From: Closterium sp. NIES-65
Taxonomy: Eukaryota; Streptophyta; Zygnematophyceae; Desmidiales; Closteriaceae
Reading direction: 5' to 3'
Length of the DNA: 64,000 bases
Assembly (NCBI GenBank): GCA_948144175.1
Contig: CANXME010000233.1
Span: 124,001 to 188,000, forward strand
This document shows positions 53,876 to 64,000 of the stretch, piece by piece. Under the pieces are notes generated by a model that saw only the letters and a list, made by a program, of their open reading frames with translations, made no database searches and was not told the origin of the DNA. Both the position numbers and the translations under genes were made by a program. Positions within the stretch are counted from its first letter, which is position 1, and every line of letters starts with the position of its first letter.

Positions 53876-56800
53876 ACAGGAGCCGACTTTTGCACCTACT
53901 AAGTATTTCGTAGGCTGGCAGCTGCGTTAGTCGCCATGGTCAACCCCATTGTAGAAGCGGGCGTAGCAGGCACGATTGGCTTATGCGAGGAAATTCCACG
54001 CGGATGGCGAGTACGGGACGATGTCCTTTATGATCGCCGAGTTGGGTATCTGAGCGCAGTGGGCGACGGAACACCCTTCCCGTCCTGCTTCTCCTCGACC
54101 GGTGCGAAACGAAGGTGGCGTCGACGACGAGGTCGACGGCGGTGCACGAGTCAGTGGCAGCTATGGCATGAAGTAGAGAGGGGTGATTAAGGTGGATGGA
54201 GGAGTCGACGGGAGTCACGCGCGAGTGCAGCGGTCAAGGCAGCCGCAAGCAGCTCACGGGTGGAAGTCGATGGTCGACGTCGCTCTCCTCTACGAAGCGG
54301 TGGAGGGCTCTCGGCGACGACACACGTGACGGCGAGCGGGATCGCACCAGCGTATGGATACTTCAAGTTTTCGCTGGACAAGATTACCATCACTCCGCTG
54401 CAAAGTCGGCGGGGCCTCATCACCTAGAGGGAGTCGATAGAACCTCAGCTAGAGGTCGCCGGGCTGAAGGGCTTTGCCGACGGCACCGTGTCAATTCCGC
54501 CCATGGACGATGTCGAGCTGCTTACTTCCTCGTCTTCATGGTCATCTCGGGGTGCTGCTCGCCAGTGGTGCAGCTAGCGCTCAGGTCTTGTTGAGAGCAA
54601 CTGGATGCTGGTCACCAAGCATGGCACTTCATCTTGTCGACGAACCAGGCCAAGGACGACCTATACATCGAACAGCTGGAGGAGCACATGACACACCTTT
54701 GGATGGGCAAGCAGGAGTCGGCGACGGACTTACTGCAACCGTGCTCGATGGATACTGGATGAGATGCGGATGGCGGGCGTCAAATAATCTACGGCATCCT
54801 ATATCACACACGTCGTCAAGGGCCTGCCACGCAGCTACAACCTCATGAAGAGGATGATGATGGTGTCCGGCATGCGTGAGTCCCTCAACAAGGAATCCAT
54901 CACCAGCTACGTCCTTCAAGATGGGGCTATTTAGGAGGCAGAGCAGCCCATAGAGCTCCTTCTATAGGCGAGTTACGCTGCACTGATGAAGCAGGATCGT
55001 TAGCAGGGGCAGCGCGGGAAGCAGGGCGGAGGTGGTAGCGGAGGTGGGCGGTTGACGAAGGACGTTGTCAAGAAGATGTCGGCGCAGGACAAGGGCTGTG
55101 GAGGTGGTGGTTGACGGCGGGAGTGCTGGATCTGCCACCACCCCGACCATCTCTCCTACGAGTGCCCCGACTGCGACGACAGTGACGAGAACGACAACAA
55201 GGGAGGCCGCGGCCGGTCGAATAGTCGTTGCCTTTGTCAAAATGAGAAGGCGCGCAAGGAGAAAAAGATGTCAAAGAAGACGTCGTCGATGAGGGACGTT
55301 GACAACTCTAACGGCAAGAGCCGAGATGACGGGGAGGTGTCGTGCTCAATGGTCGGTGTAGTGGAGCTGACGGTCTCGCTGGCGCTGGAGGATGGCGAGG
55401 ACTTCCAGGCGGTGGCGGCAGCCGTGTAGGCAAACCTAATGGTGTTGCTGCTCGACATCGGTTGCTCTCACCACCTGATGGGGACGAAGGCGGTCCTCGT
55501 CGACATGGCGTCGAGCGACGGTGTGAAGCACGTGCGTGGATTCAATGGGGCATTGCAGCCTGACGAGGGTTGCGGAACCGTCGCTCTGCAAGGGGAGTCC
55601 GGGAAGCGGGTCCTCATCCCAGACTTCCTCTACATTCTGGGAGTACAGGCGAACCTACTGTCAGCTGGTCAAATAAAAGAAGAGCAGAGCACAGCTGCAA
55701 GGCGACGGCAACGAGATGCTGCTCATCGCCGCGACCGGGGAAGTGCTCGTTCGAGCATGCTACACTGGACGAGTCCTCTGCACTGACCTTCGCCCCTGCT
55801 CGACGCAGTCGCCGTTGACTGAGGTGGTAGCTTTGCGGACGATCGTCTCCGCGACGAAGTCGACCCCTGACCGGTGGCATGCGAGGTTTGGGCACGTCGG
55901 CGTCGACACGATCAAGAGCTCAGCGAAGCATGAGGTTGCTACTGGGCTCGGCGATCAAGCCGTCGACCGGAGCGGGCCTGCCGTGTGTCTTATGCATCGC
56001 AGAAAAGCTGGCGCGACACACCTTCCTCGACAAAGGCTCGGACGCCGAAGAGGCACTGGCTATCATGCACATTGACTTGTGTGGGCCATTTCGGGTTGTA
56101 CTTCCTGCTGCTCAACAATCGCCACACTTGGTTCGTGTGGGTGATGCCGATCGCTAAGAAGAGCGACGATCTGCGGAAGTTTCAGCACTGGCTGGTGCTG
56201 GTAGAGCGGCACACAAAGAAGTCGGTGCTGATGCTCCGCTCAGACCGAGGATGGGAGTTCCTCGGGAAGGAGTTCACCAACTTTGTCAACGAGAACCGCA
56301 TGGCTGAGCGGGAAATGCGCACGGTCGTCAAATCCGTGCGGACGATGCTGCTGCACATGGATGTGTAGCAACACTGGTGGCACCTTGCCCTACGACAAGC
56401 TGTCTGGGTGCGCAACTGCTTGAAGCGGTCGACGATGCCGCCGGGGACGACTTCGTACCAGCTGCTGACCGGGAAGAAGCCTGATCTCACGTTGGCACGG
56501 GTGTGGGGCTGCATAGTGCAGTTCATGGTCTCCGAGCAGCAGTGCGGTGGGAAGCTGGCGCTGAAGGCTCGCTGGGGGCTCCACCTGGGCGTCTCGCCGA
56601 AGAGTAAGGGTTGGGAGGTGCTAGACTTGACCGACAACAAGGTGGTCACATCGGTCGAGGTAATCTTCTATGAGACGCTGTCGCTGGAGGTGTGGAAGGC
56701 GAAGTATGGGCCGGCGTCGGGGCGGACGCAGGCATACCCGCCAACGGACACCTCGACGGCGACGGTCCCACTGCTCGCCGAGGTTGACGAGCCTGCTGAT

Positions 56801-57702
56801 GAGGACGTTGAGGAAGTTCTTCCTGCTCCCCTCGTTCTTTCTTCTCCCACCCCCGTCGCAGATCGGCCTGCGTCGACACCTGTGTCAGCCATCGGCGATG
56901 AGGGGAGCCTTGAGGCATCGTCTGTGGTGCTGGCCAGCGGCCAACAAGGCGCCAAGCTTGTGAAGGTGTCGACGACAGGGGAGAAGCAGACAGGGGAGCC
57001 GGTCGAATAGGAGGCAGCAGCAGAAGTGCAGTCACCAGGGGAGCAGCAGACGGGACAGTCGAGAGGGGAGCAGCCGGTCGAAGGTCCAAAGCCAGCGAAG
57101 CAGCAGGTCGACGACGAGGACGTCGACGAGGAAGGGGAGCTGTCGGCGGGGGAGGAGTCCACCGACACCAACGTGGTGAAAGTGCAGATCGAGACGCTTG
57201 AGATGCAACGCTCAGAGCTTGAGCTACGACGCTTAGGTTGACCTTGGAGGCCACCACAGTGGCTGAGCTTCCATGCCTGTCTGCCACTAGCTGCCTTCAC
57301 CACACTGCTTGATAATGCAGAGGCGGATGTTGATCTGCCAGAGCTCGACCCCGACGTGCATGCCAACCTCGAACACCGTTGGGACATCGCGACGAAGATG
57401 GTGAAGGAGGCACTGGCAAGCTGGAAGATCTGCAGCCTTATTAGCATGGGCACATGGGAGCTGGTCAAATGCCCACGCAGGGTAAACATCATGAAGAACC
57501 GGCAGGTGCTGACGACCAAGTACCGCATCGACGACACCGTTGAGTGCGAGAAGGCGAGGGCTTTACGCAGGCGTACAGCGCCGACTACGATGAGACTCAC
57601 TCGCCAGTGAGCAGTTACGTTACGCTGAGGATCTTCCTTAGCATCGTCGCCGTCCTCGACCTCAACCTGATGCAGCTCGACATGAAGAACGCTTTCCTAC
57701 AG
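53876..57702 (+). mobile_element. Copia-C2, Ty1/copia element, 3' part lost
   Basis: Leader, gag (about 54340-54910, Gly-Tyr-Phe-Lys-Phe-like start), zinc knuckle region near 55125-55170, protease (about 55439-55670; His-His-Leu-Met-Gly-Thr-Lys), integrase (about 55720-56640; Ser-Asp-Arg-Gly), linker and the start of RT (about 57340-57702; Leu-Asp-Met-Lys-Asn-Ala-Phe-Leu). RT is cut at 57702 by the Gypsy-E2 complex. Broken at many points and clearly more decayed than Copia-C1. Confidence 0.82.
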
Positions 57703-57914
57703 TGTCGGAACTCGCCAACCTCCTCCGTGCCTTCTTGTGTCTCTCTCTCTTTCTCCTCTTTCTCACTCATCTTATGGCCTCCTTACCGCTACTGCCCTTC
57801 CATTTACTGAGTCTTCCCCACTCCTCCTTCTCCTGTCAAGTCCCTCTTCAGTGACTTCTCACATGTATACCCTCCTTCCTCCTCTCGTCTCCCTTCCCTT
57901 GCTACTTCTCTCCG
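57703..57914 (-). repeat. Extra copy of the Gypsy-E2 3' internal end, outside the 3' LTR
   Basis: TGTCGGAACTCGCCAACCTCC... to ...ACTTCTCTCCG is a direct, roughly 90 percent copy of the internal segment 58614-58824. Homology ends exactly at the LTR start (57915). Parallel to 18807-18911 in Gypsy-E. Confidence 0.88.
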
Positions 57915-58611
57915 TGATGAGTTGAAAGCTCCCTCACATAACTATTTCTATCTAGCTTCTCCTACCACATAATGGCTTGCCTTATGTCCTTAACTTCACT
58001 ACTTGGTCAGTGTGCCACGAGAAATTCACGTTTAAAAGGAAGCATACGAGCAATGAGGTTAGCTGCAATAAGGGTCCACCTAATCTACCAGCTCTGCCTC
58101 CTCCACTCTAGTCCCATCATCTCCTCTTCTGATCATCAGCAGCTATTGCTACCTTCGAGCAGACTTGCATCCATCCTGGCGTGTAGCCACTCTTCCCCGC
58201 CTCTTGCTACTTTGCCTCTAGCTGCCACTTCACTGATCCAACTGGCTCCTTGGAGCACGCTTGTACACATAGGAAAGCAAACACGCATGCACACGAACAC
58301 ACATCCAAGCTCTGGTGGTAACCATTCTTTCCCTTGCCGCTGCCTAGCACTGCGCTGTGATTCCCTCCCTCACCCACTTTCCTCTTACATAAGTACCACC
58401 CAGTTTTGTTCCCATGCAACTACCCAACCCTTCGCTTCGGCAGTCGTCAACCACCTTCTCACCCCCTCGTTCTCCCCGCTTCCCCAGCAATCACCTGTCC
58501 CTTCGCCTCCCATCCTCGATACTTGCCCAGCTCGCTATGTACAATATGTTCACTTTGTGCATCCCCCATACGCTCCCCACTACTCCCTTCACGTTCATGC
58601 AAATGTGACAG
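57915..58611 (-). repeat. Gypsy-E2 3' LTR (about 697 bp)
   Basis: TGATGAGTTGAAAGC... to ...CAAATGTGACA on the plus strand. The first 540 bp match 63453-64000. Confidence 0.85.
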
Positions 58612-58965
58612 CTGTCAGAACTCACCAACCTCCTCCGTGCCTTCTTGTATCTGTTTCTCATTCTCCTCCTTCTCACTCATCTTTTGGCCTCTTTACTGCT
58701 ACTGCCCTCCCACTTACTGACTCTTCCCCACTTTTCCTTCTCCTGTCAAGTCCCTCCCTAATGACTTCTTACATGTATACCTTCCTTCCTCCTCTCGTCT
58801 CCCTGCCCTTGCTACTTCTCTCCGTGATGGGCTCCCTCTTGCCCCCTCCCATGACCGGTAGCTGATGACCTCGCCCTGGTCATGGGAACCTTGTAAATCT
58901 GGGCCTTCTTAGCCTTGCCAGCCACTGCCATGTTTGTCACATGATCCATAACCCGTTTCCCCTTC

Positions 58966-60878
58966 TCATCCTCCAACACCAACACCCCCGACTCTCGCAC
59001 TTCCTTGATAGTCCACCTCTACTACGACACTCCCAAGTCTAGTCCATCTCTCTTCGCCCTCCTCACGTACACCTCCTGGTGTGGCTCCTTGGCGTGCATC
59101 TTCTCTAGCTGCCGCTGACAGTAGCAGTGAACATCCCGCAGCTGCGCCACCTTCAGACTCTCCATTGCTACCGACAAAATCTTCTTCAGGTACACTGCTC
59201 TCGCGTCTGCTAGTGCCACCCACTTCTCCGCAGTCCTTGCCGTCACATTCTGTCAGCAACCGTGGTGCTCCCACTGGCAGTATCGGCTGTTTCCAGAATA
59301 GCAGATAGTAGGGTGACACATCCTTCAGAGCTGCTTGTCTGCTGAACCGGTACCCGACCATCACCCATGCCAACTTCTTATCCCAGTCCCCCTTGTGTGC
59401 CTCGCCATACACCCACAGCCCCTTCTTCACAGTCTGCACCAACCTCTCTGTCATGCCATCTGCTTGTGGGTGGTACCGAGAGGTGGTGCAATGCCGGATG
59501 CCGTTGGACGCCAGCAGCTCGTCAAAATCCCCCTGAAATTCGGTCCCATGATCTATCAACACCTCTGCACATGCCCCAAACCTTGTTAGCACCATCTCCT
59601 CGAAGGCCTCTGCCACTGCTGCCGCCGTCTTATTCACCAACAGTCGTGCTTCCACCCACTTGATCACGTGCTCAATCATGAGTACAATGTACTGCCTCCC
59701 TCTCCTTGTCACTGGCAGCTCCCCTGCTATGTCTAACGACCATTGGTATCCGAGCTCCACTATGGCCAGCGGCTGGAGCTCTACTTGACTCTTTAGTAGC
59801 GTTGATATGTTCCTGCAGCAGAGTTCGCTTTTCCACCCAGTCGTTCACCTCCTGCCCACACCACTGCCAATCCTTCTCCTTCATAGGAGTAGTTTGCCAC
59901 TGCTAGGTTGCATGTCCTGCTAGCGAACGTCACCACCTTCTCCTGCCCGCCTTCCATCTGACTTAGGACTGCCCTCATCCCTACACTGCTCCAGTCCGTA
60001 TACAGCACGAATGGTGCCTTCCTGTCGGGTAACTTCAGCACTGCCCCTTTACTGCCTCCATTAACCCCTTCAGCACTACCTCCTATGCCTCCTTCCACTG
60101 CCACTTCTGCTCCTCCCTCAGCAGCTTGTTCAAAGGTGCCGCCCTCTTGCTGAAATCTGCGATGAGCTTACGGTAGTACTTCAAGAACCTCAGCAGCGCC
60201 CTCACACCACTTCTGTCCTTCGGGCGTCCCACCTAGTCCAACACTTTCACCTTCGCCTTCTAGATGCTTAACTCTCCCCCTGCTACCTCAAACCCCAAGT
60301 ACGCCACGCTGTTGTGTCCAAAGCGGCACTTTCCCGAATGGCACGTCAACCTTGCCGCTTGGATGGTTGTCAAAGTCACTTCTATGTCCTTAACGTGTGT
60401 CTCAACTATCTGGGCTGAAGATGATGACATCATCTATGTAGCAAGACGCGTTCTTCATTTCACTTAGCACCGTATCCATCACTCTCTGGAGCAATGCTGA
60501 CGCATTTCTCAGTCCGAATGGCATGAAGTTCCATTCGTACAAGCCATCCGGCCCGTTGAAGGCAGTCTTCCTTTTGTCCACTTCTGCGGGAATTTGGTTG
60601 AAGCCCTGCCTCAGGTCTAACGTCGAGAACACCCAGCTCCCCTGCATCTGGTCGAATATCTCCTCCGCCATGGGCATCAAGTAGCGGCCGATTGCATTGA
60701 CTTTGTTTAAACCCCTGTAATTCTCGCACATCCTCCGTGACAACACTGCCCCCGTCAGGTCTGTCCTCGCCACTACCACTGTCGCGGCTGCATATTCTGA
60801 TGCTGACTTGCGAATAAATCCCGCTGCTAACAGTTCTTGACACTTTTCTGTACAGACTTCCACGTCTTGGCACTTCAC
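58966..60878 (-). pseudogene. Gypsy-E2 RT, RNase H and integrase
   Basis: Minus strand: RT with Cys-Glu-Asn-Tyr-Arg-Gly-Leu-Asn-Lys, Ser-Thr-Leu-Asp-Leu-Arg-Gln-Gly-Phe and Tyr-Ile-Asp-Asp-Val (60402-60878). Then RNase H (about 59793-60104; Phe-Ala-Ser-Arg-Thr-Cys-Asn). Then integrase (58966-59760) with Ser-Leu-Asp-Ile-Ala-Gly-Glu, Ile-Asp-His-Gly-Thr-Glu-Phe and Tyr-His-Pro-Gln-Ala-Asp-Gly-Met-Thr-Glu. The integrase core is in one open frame of 264 codons. Confidence 0.87.
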
Positions 60879-61549
60879 TTGTCAAGGGCAGGTGCATGGT
60901 GCTTGTCACACATTTTCCCAGCTCCTACAGGCTGTGTGCAAATGCGGCTGCATGCTGTCTCAGCACCGCCTCCAGCCGAATTGCTGCTGCTCCCTGTATG
61001 GCTGTGCCTATGTCCCACGCGTGCAGCGTCTCATTCCCTCCTTCTACCCTGCGCCCTTCTCCTCCTGCCGTTGCCTCCTGTCCTGTCCCCTCCCCTTCAT
61101 TCGGCGGATTGGCTCTCTCCTCAGCCCTTGCTACTGCCGCCCCCCTTGCTTCTGATTTGGCTACCTCCTCTGCATCCGTCACACTCAGCGCTGCCATGTA
61201 TGCCCTGCCATGCCCCAAAAATACCTCATCTGGGTCTGGTATCCACCTTTCTCTCATATCTTCCTCCTGTTCACTATCCCAATCCATTGCTGGCTCCTCC
61301 CATTCCTCTTCATCCTCCTCCTGATCTGGGTATCTTCCTGGGATGCCATTTTTGTCATCCAACATTTCAGCCTTCCTTTCCTGTGGGACCCCTCTACGCC
61401 TTTCCTCCCAGGCCTCATGCTCCAAGTGTGCGAGCAATATCTCTGACTCCTCTTCCTTTATCTCATACTCCCGGGTCTTGGGATCTGCCTTCGCCGCATG
61501 GTCCCTCCTCCTTTCCAACCGCTTTTTCTCCAAGTATCGGTTCATGACT

Positions 61550-62500
61550 CCCACCAGCCAGTGCAACGCATTCAGATCCATAGCATTTCCCAAGGCCCTC
61601 TTCCTCTGCCGCTCTGTCACGTCCCCGCTAGCAGTAGCTCCCGCCATAAAGCCCATGGCTAATTCTCTCTCTAGCGCCGTTGGCTCCTCCCAGATCCCCT
61701 TCAGTCTGTCAAACACCATCCCTGGCCCCTCTCTACCTCCTTCCATCTAGAACCCTTCTGCTTGATCGTGTGCCACCAACGTGGGCCATGCCTGTCGATG
61801 TTCCCCAACCTTGTTGCACGGGAATTGAGTTTTGTGATCTGGATGCCTCACTGGTGCCGGAAGCCTCGCCGGCTCTAATATGTCCTGCACCAGGCGCGCG
61901 CGCAATCGTTCCATCATTGACAGCTCGTACTCCAGCGCCGCCTCTGGTATCACATTCTACCAGTACCTGCGTGTCTGATGTGTCCTGCTGCCATTTTGTG
62001 CTGCATCCCACTCCTGCCCCCAGCTTCCCTCTGATCTCCTCCTCCGCCCTCTTCAATGCATCTCTCATGTCATCTTGGGTGTCCACGTTTTCCACTATGT
62101 ACGCCACCTCCCCTTGCTTTCGCTTGATCATTTTCAGTATGCGGATGAGCTCCCTGAACAACCCGCTCCTGGGATCTTCCATGCCCTTGCCTTCCCCTGC
62201 CCGCGACATGCCTTGGCACTCCCACCTAGCGATCACCGAATCCACATGCCGCCAGTGGGCCAGTGCGTCCTCCTTTACGTCTTCCATGAGATGACATACC
62301 CACTCTGCTCCCTTCTCCACCACATCAACGTATAGCTGCGAAGGGTACCTCTCCTCCAAATTCTTGACGTGATACCACACCATGTGATTTGCCGCTTCAT
62401 CGTTCTCTACGTAGATGTATTTCTCCACCCTCAATCCTGCGTTCAGCACCGCGGCCAGCCCTCTACTGATGCCTCTGAATAGCTCCAGTAGCACTATGAG
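61550..62500 (-). other. DNMT3-like C5-cytosine methyltransferase domain in Gypsy-E2
   Basis: Between protease and RT, as in Gypsy-E. Blocks in order: Leu-Leu-Glu-Leu-Phe-x-Gly-Ile (motif I); Val-Glu-Lys-Tyr-Ile-Tyr-Val-Glu-Asn-Asp (motif II, like the Val-Asp-Arg-Tyr-Ile-Ala-Ser-Glu block of DNMT3); His-Val-Asp-Ser-Val-Ile-Ala (motif IV start); Gly-Lys-Gly-Met-Glu-Asp-Pro-Arg; Tyr-Ile-Val-Glu-Asn-Val-Asp (motif VI). The C-terminal motif X-like end (Glu-Arg-Glu-Leu-Ala-Met-Gly-Phe, then Ala-Met-Asp-Leu-Asn) also matches Gypsy-E. Decayed; activity is unlikely in this copy. Confidence 0.8.
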
Positions 62501-62639
62501 CTTCTGAAACACCCTTCCGTCCAAGTGCAGCTCTCTCAGTAGCCCACTTTCGCCCCAATGCTGACGGTGCGAATCTCGGTGCCTCCTCTCCTCTTCGAGC
62601 ATTTCCCAACTGAGTATCCCCAGCTCCTCATCCACTGTC

Positions 62640-63281
62640 CTAAAAATCCGCCTGGTACACCTCCCGCGGTTCCCGGCAAATGAATCTGGCCAGCACCTCC
62701 GCCACCGGCTGGTTCTTCTCCCAGTACACCACGTGGTAGGTCAACTTCTCCTCCCACATGCAAGTTGTGGCACCAATGCTGTACAAGAATTCCACCCCTA
62801 ACAGTAGGTCATAGTCTTTTGATGGCGATATGCCACATTGCAGCTTCACTGAACATTCTTCGGGGCTCCCCTGTCGGATCGTAATCTCCACCATGCTCCT
62901 CATTTTGGGTATCCACTTGGTGGTCCCGCCCTCCGCCGTCATCAACAGTAGCCCCTCCTCTATGTGCCGCTCAGGCCGGTCTAGCTGCAGCTGCTCCACA
63001 AGCCTCCTTCCAATTAGCATGGGGTGTGCCCCTGTGTCGACGATCGCTTGCTTCATCGACATGCCTCCCACCATGATGTACACATTTTCTGCCACTAACA
63101 TGGATGCCGCACAGCTGAGTTGCTCAAGGGGGTGTCGACGCGGCGGGTGCTGGTCATCTTCTGCCTCTGCCCTCCTCCTGGGGCTGAGCTCTCTTCCCAC
63201 TCGATCCGTGGCCTCAGGTTCCTCTCCCGCTGACTCAATCCCAATTCTTCCCGGTCCCTCGCCGGCCAAGCCATAAGGCAA
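62640..63281 (-). pseudogene. Gypsy-E2 protease
   Basis: Contains Ala-Ile-Val-Asp-Thr-Gly-Ala-His (aspartic active site), Leu-Leu-Met-Thr-Ala-Glu-Gly-Gly-Thr-Thr-Lys-Trp-Ile-Pro and Asp-Leu-Leu-Leu-Gly-Val-Glu-Phe-Leu-Tyr, all colinear with the Gypsy-E protease region. An acidic, Glu/Arg-rich segment with a coiled-coil-like Met-Arg-Val-Glu-Ile-Glu-Lys-Leu-Arg-Ala-Gln-Leu precedes it. Confidence 0.85.
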
Positions 63282-63452
63282 AACTCTTCCTCACTGCTTT
63301 CCTCCTCTTCTTCCCTCGCCACCATCGCCGGTTTCCTCTCGCTTCCTGCCCCGAGTTTTTCTAACTGTGCCCGCAACTTCTCGATTTCCACCCTCATCTC
63401 CACCATCTCGCTCCTCTCTCAGTTGCCCTACTCAAACCTCATTGCTTGTATG

Positions 63453-64000
63453 TGATGAGCTCTAAGCTCCTTCACATAACTATTTCTATCCAACTTCTCC
63501 TACCACATAATGGCTTGCCTTGTCTCCTTAACTTCACTACTTGCTCAGTGTGCCACAAGAAATTCTTGTTCAAAAGGAAACATACAAGCAATGAGGTTAG
63601 CTACAACAAGGATCCACCTAATCTACCAGCTCTGCCTCCTCCACTCTGGTCCCATCATCTCCTCGTTTGATCATCAGCAGCTATTGCTACCTTCAAGCAG
63701 ACTTGCATCCATCCTATCTGTAGCCACTCTTCCCTGCCTCTTACTACTTTGCCTCTAGCTGCCATTGCACTGATCCAGCTGGCTCCTTGGAGCATGCCTG
63801 TACACATACGAAAGCAAACACGCATGCACAACAACACCCATCCAAGCTCTGGTGGTAACCATCCTTTCCCTTGCCGCTACCTAGCGCTGTAATTCCCTCC
63901 CTCACCCACTCTCCTCTTACGTAAGTACCACCCAGTTTGGTTCCCATGCAATAACCCAACCCTTCGCTTCGGCAGTCGTCATCCACCTTCTCACCCCCTC
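63453..64000 (-). repeat. Gypsy-E2 5' LTR, inner part (cut by the window edge)
   Basis: TGATGAGCTCTAAGC... matches 57915 onward to the end of the window, with roughly 45 differences in 545 bp. Confidence 0.85.

Larger units (their letters stand above)
57703..64000 (-). mobile_element. Gypsy-E2, second methyltransferase-bearing Ty3/gypsy element, runs off the right edge
   Basis: Minus strand: 5' LTR (63453 beyond 64000), short leader and gag-like coiled coil (about 63095-63406), protease, methyltransferase (about 61550-62500), RT, RNase H, integrase, 3' LTR (57915-58611) and an extra repeat outside it. The two LTRs differ by roughly 8 percent by eye, so it is old. Same gene order as Gypsy-E but diverged; gag is mostly absent. 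Several breaks. Confidence 0.87.

Noticed and set aside
57972-58865. 297-codon Ser/Pro/Leu-rich plus-strand frame with signal-like hydrophobic stretches
   Set aside because: It lies wholly in the Gypsy-E2 LTR and adjoining 3' end, is CT-rich, and its copy at 63510-63758 does not preserve the frame.
60837-61547. 236-codon Pro/Ser/Leu-rich plus-strand frame
   Set aside because: Antisense to the Gypsy-E2 region between methyltransferase and RT, which has recognisable sequence in the other direction.

Overview
This window looks like a block of repeat-packed heterochromatin from a green-lineage (streptophyte) nuclear genome. I found no host gene, no tRNA or rRNA gene and nothing bacterial. Three things suggest the lineage. 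The copia primer-binding sites match plant initiator-Met tRNA (TGGTATCAGAGC). The Ty3/gypsy chromoviruses carry chromodomains. The gypsy elements that carry a cytosine methyltransferase resemble a class reported from charophyte algae and dinoflagellates. A charophyte or zygnematophyte alga such as Closterium or Klebsormidium is my best guess, from memory of the families only; species is not determined.

Almost everything falls into two classes: (1) LTR retrotransposons, here named Copia-A, -B, -C, -F, -G and Gypsy-A, -E for this window only; and (2) a 34-bp satellite whose unit contains a 10-bp inverted repeat. The satellite occurs in six main blocks (about 11.5 kb, roughly 340 units), all in one orientation, so it was probably one or a few arrays later split by insertions.

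Layout: 1-7200 is a minus-strand Copia-B with a Copia-A (1109-6051) inside its gag. 7400-12309 is a plus-strand Copia-C. 12310-14246 is satellite. 14247-18297 is a mosaic of a Gypsy-A 3' end, a Copia-F remnant and a Copia-A solo LTR. 18298-18806 is satellite. 18807-32084 is a minus-strand Gypsy-E carrying a DNMT3-like cytosine methyltransferase domain between protease and reverse transcriptase; a young Gypsy-A (25709-31878) sits in its 5' LTR. 32085-34050 is satellite. 34038-43287 and 43288-49920 are a tandem duplication of satellite, a Gypsy-A-like 3' fragment and a Copia-A with target duplication CAATG; the second copy is internally shorter. 49833-51708 is satellite. 51709-57702 holds a Copia-B LTR scrap, a Copia-G remnant and two joined Copia-C pieces. 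57703-64000 is a second, older methyltransferase-bearing gypsy element that runs off the right edge.

The most notable points are the two methyltransferase-bearing gypsy elements, their shared extra repeat outside the 3' LTR, the hairpin satellite, and the satellite-mediated 9.25-kb duplication, which can be placed in time after the Copia-A insertion. All retroelements are treated as fossils. Coordinates of element edges with matching target duplications are exact; other edges are approximate.
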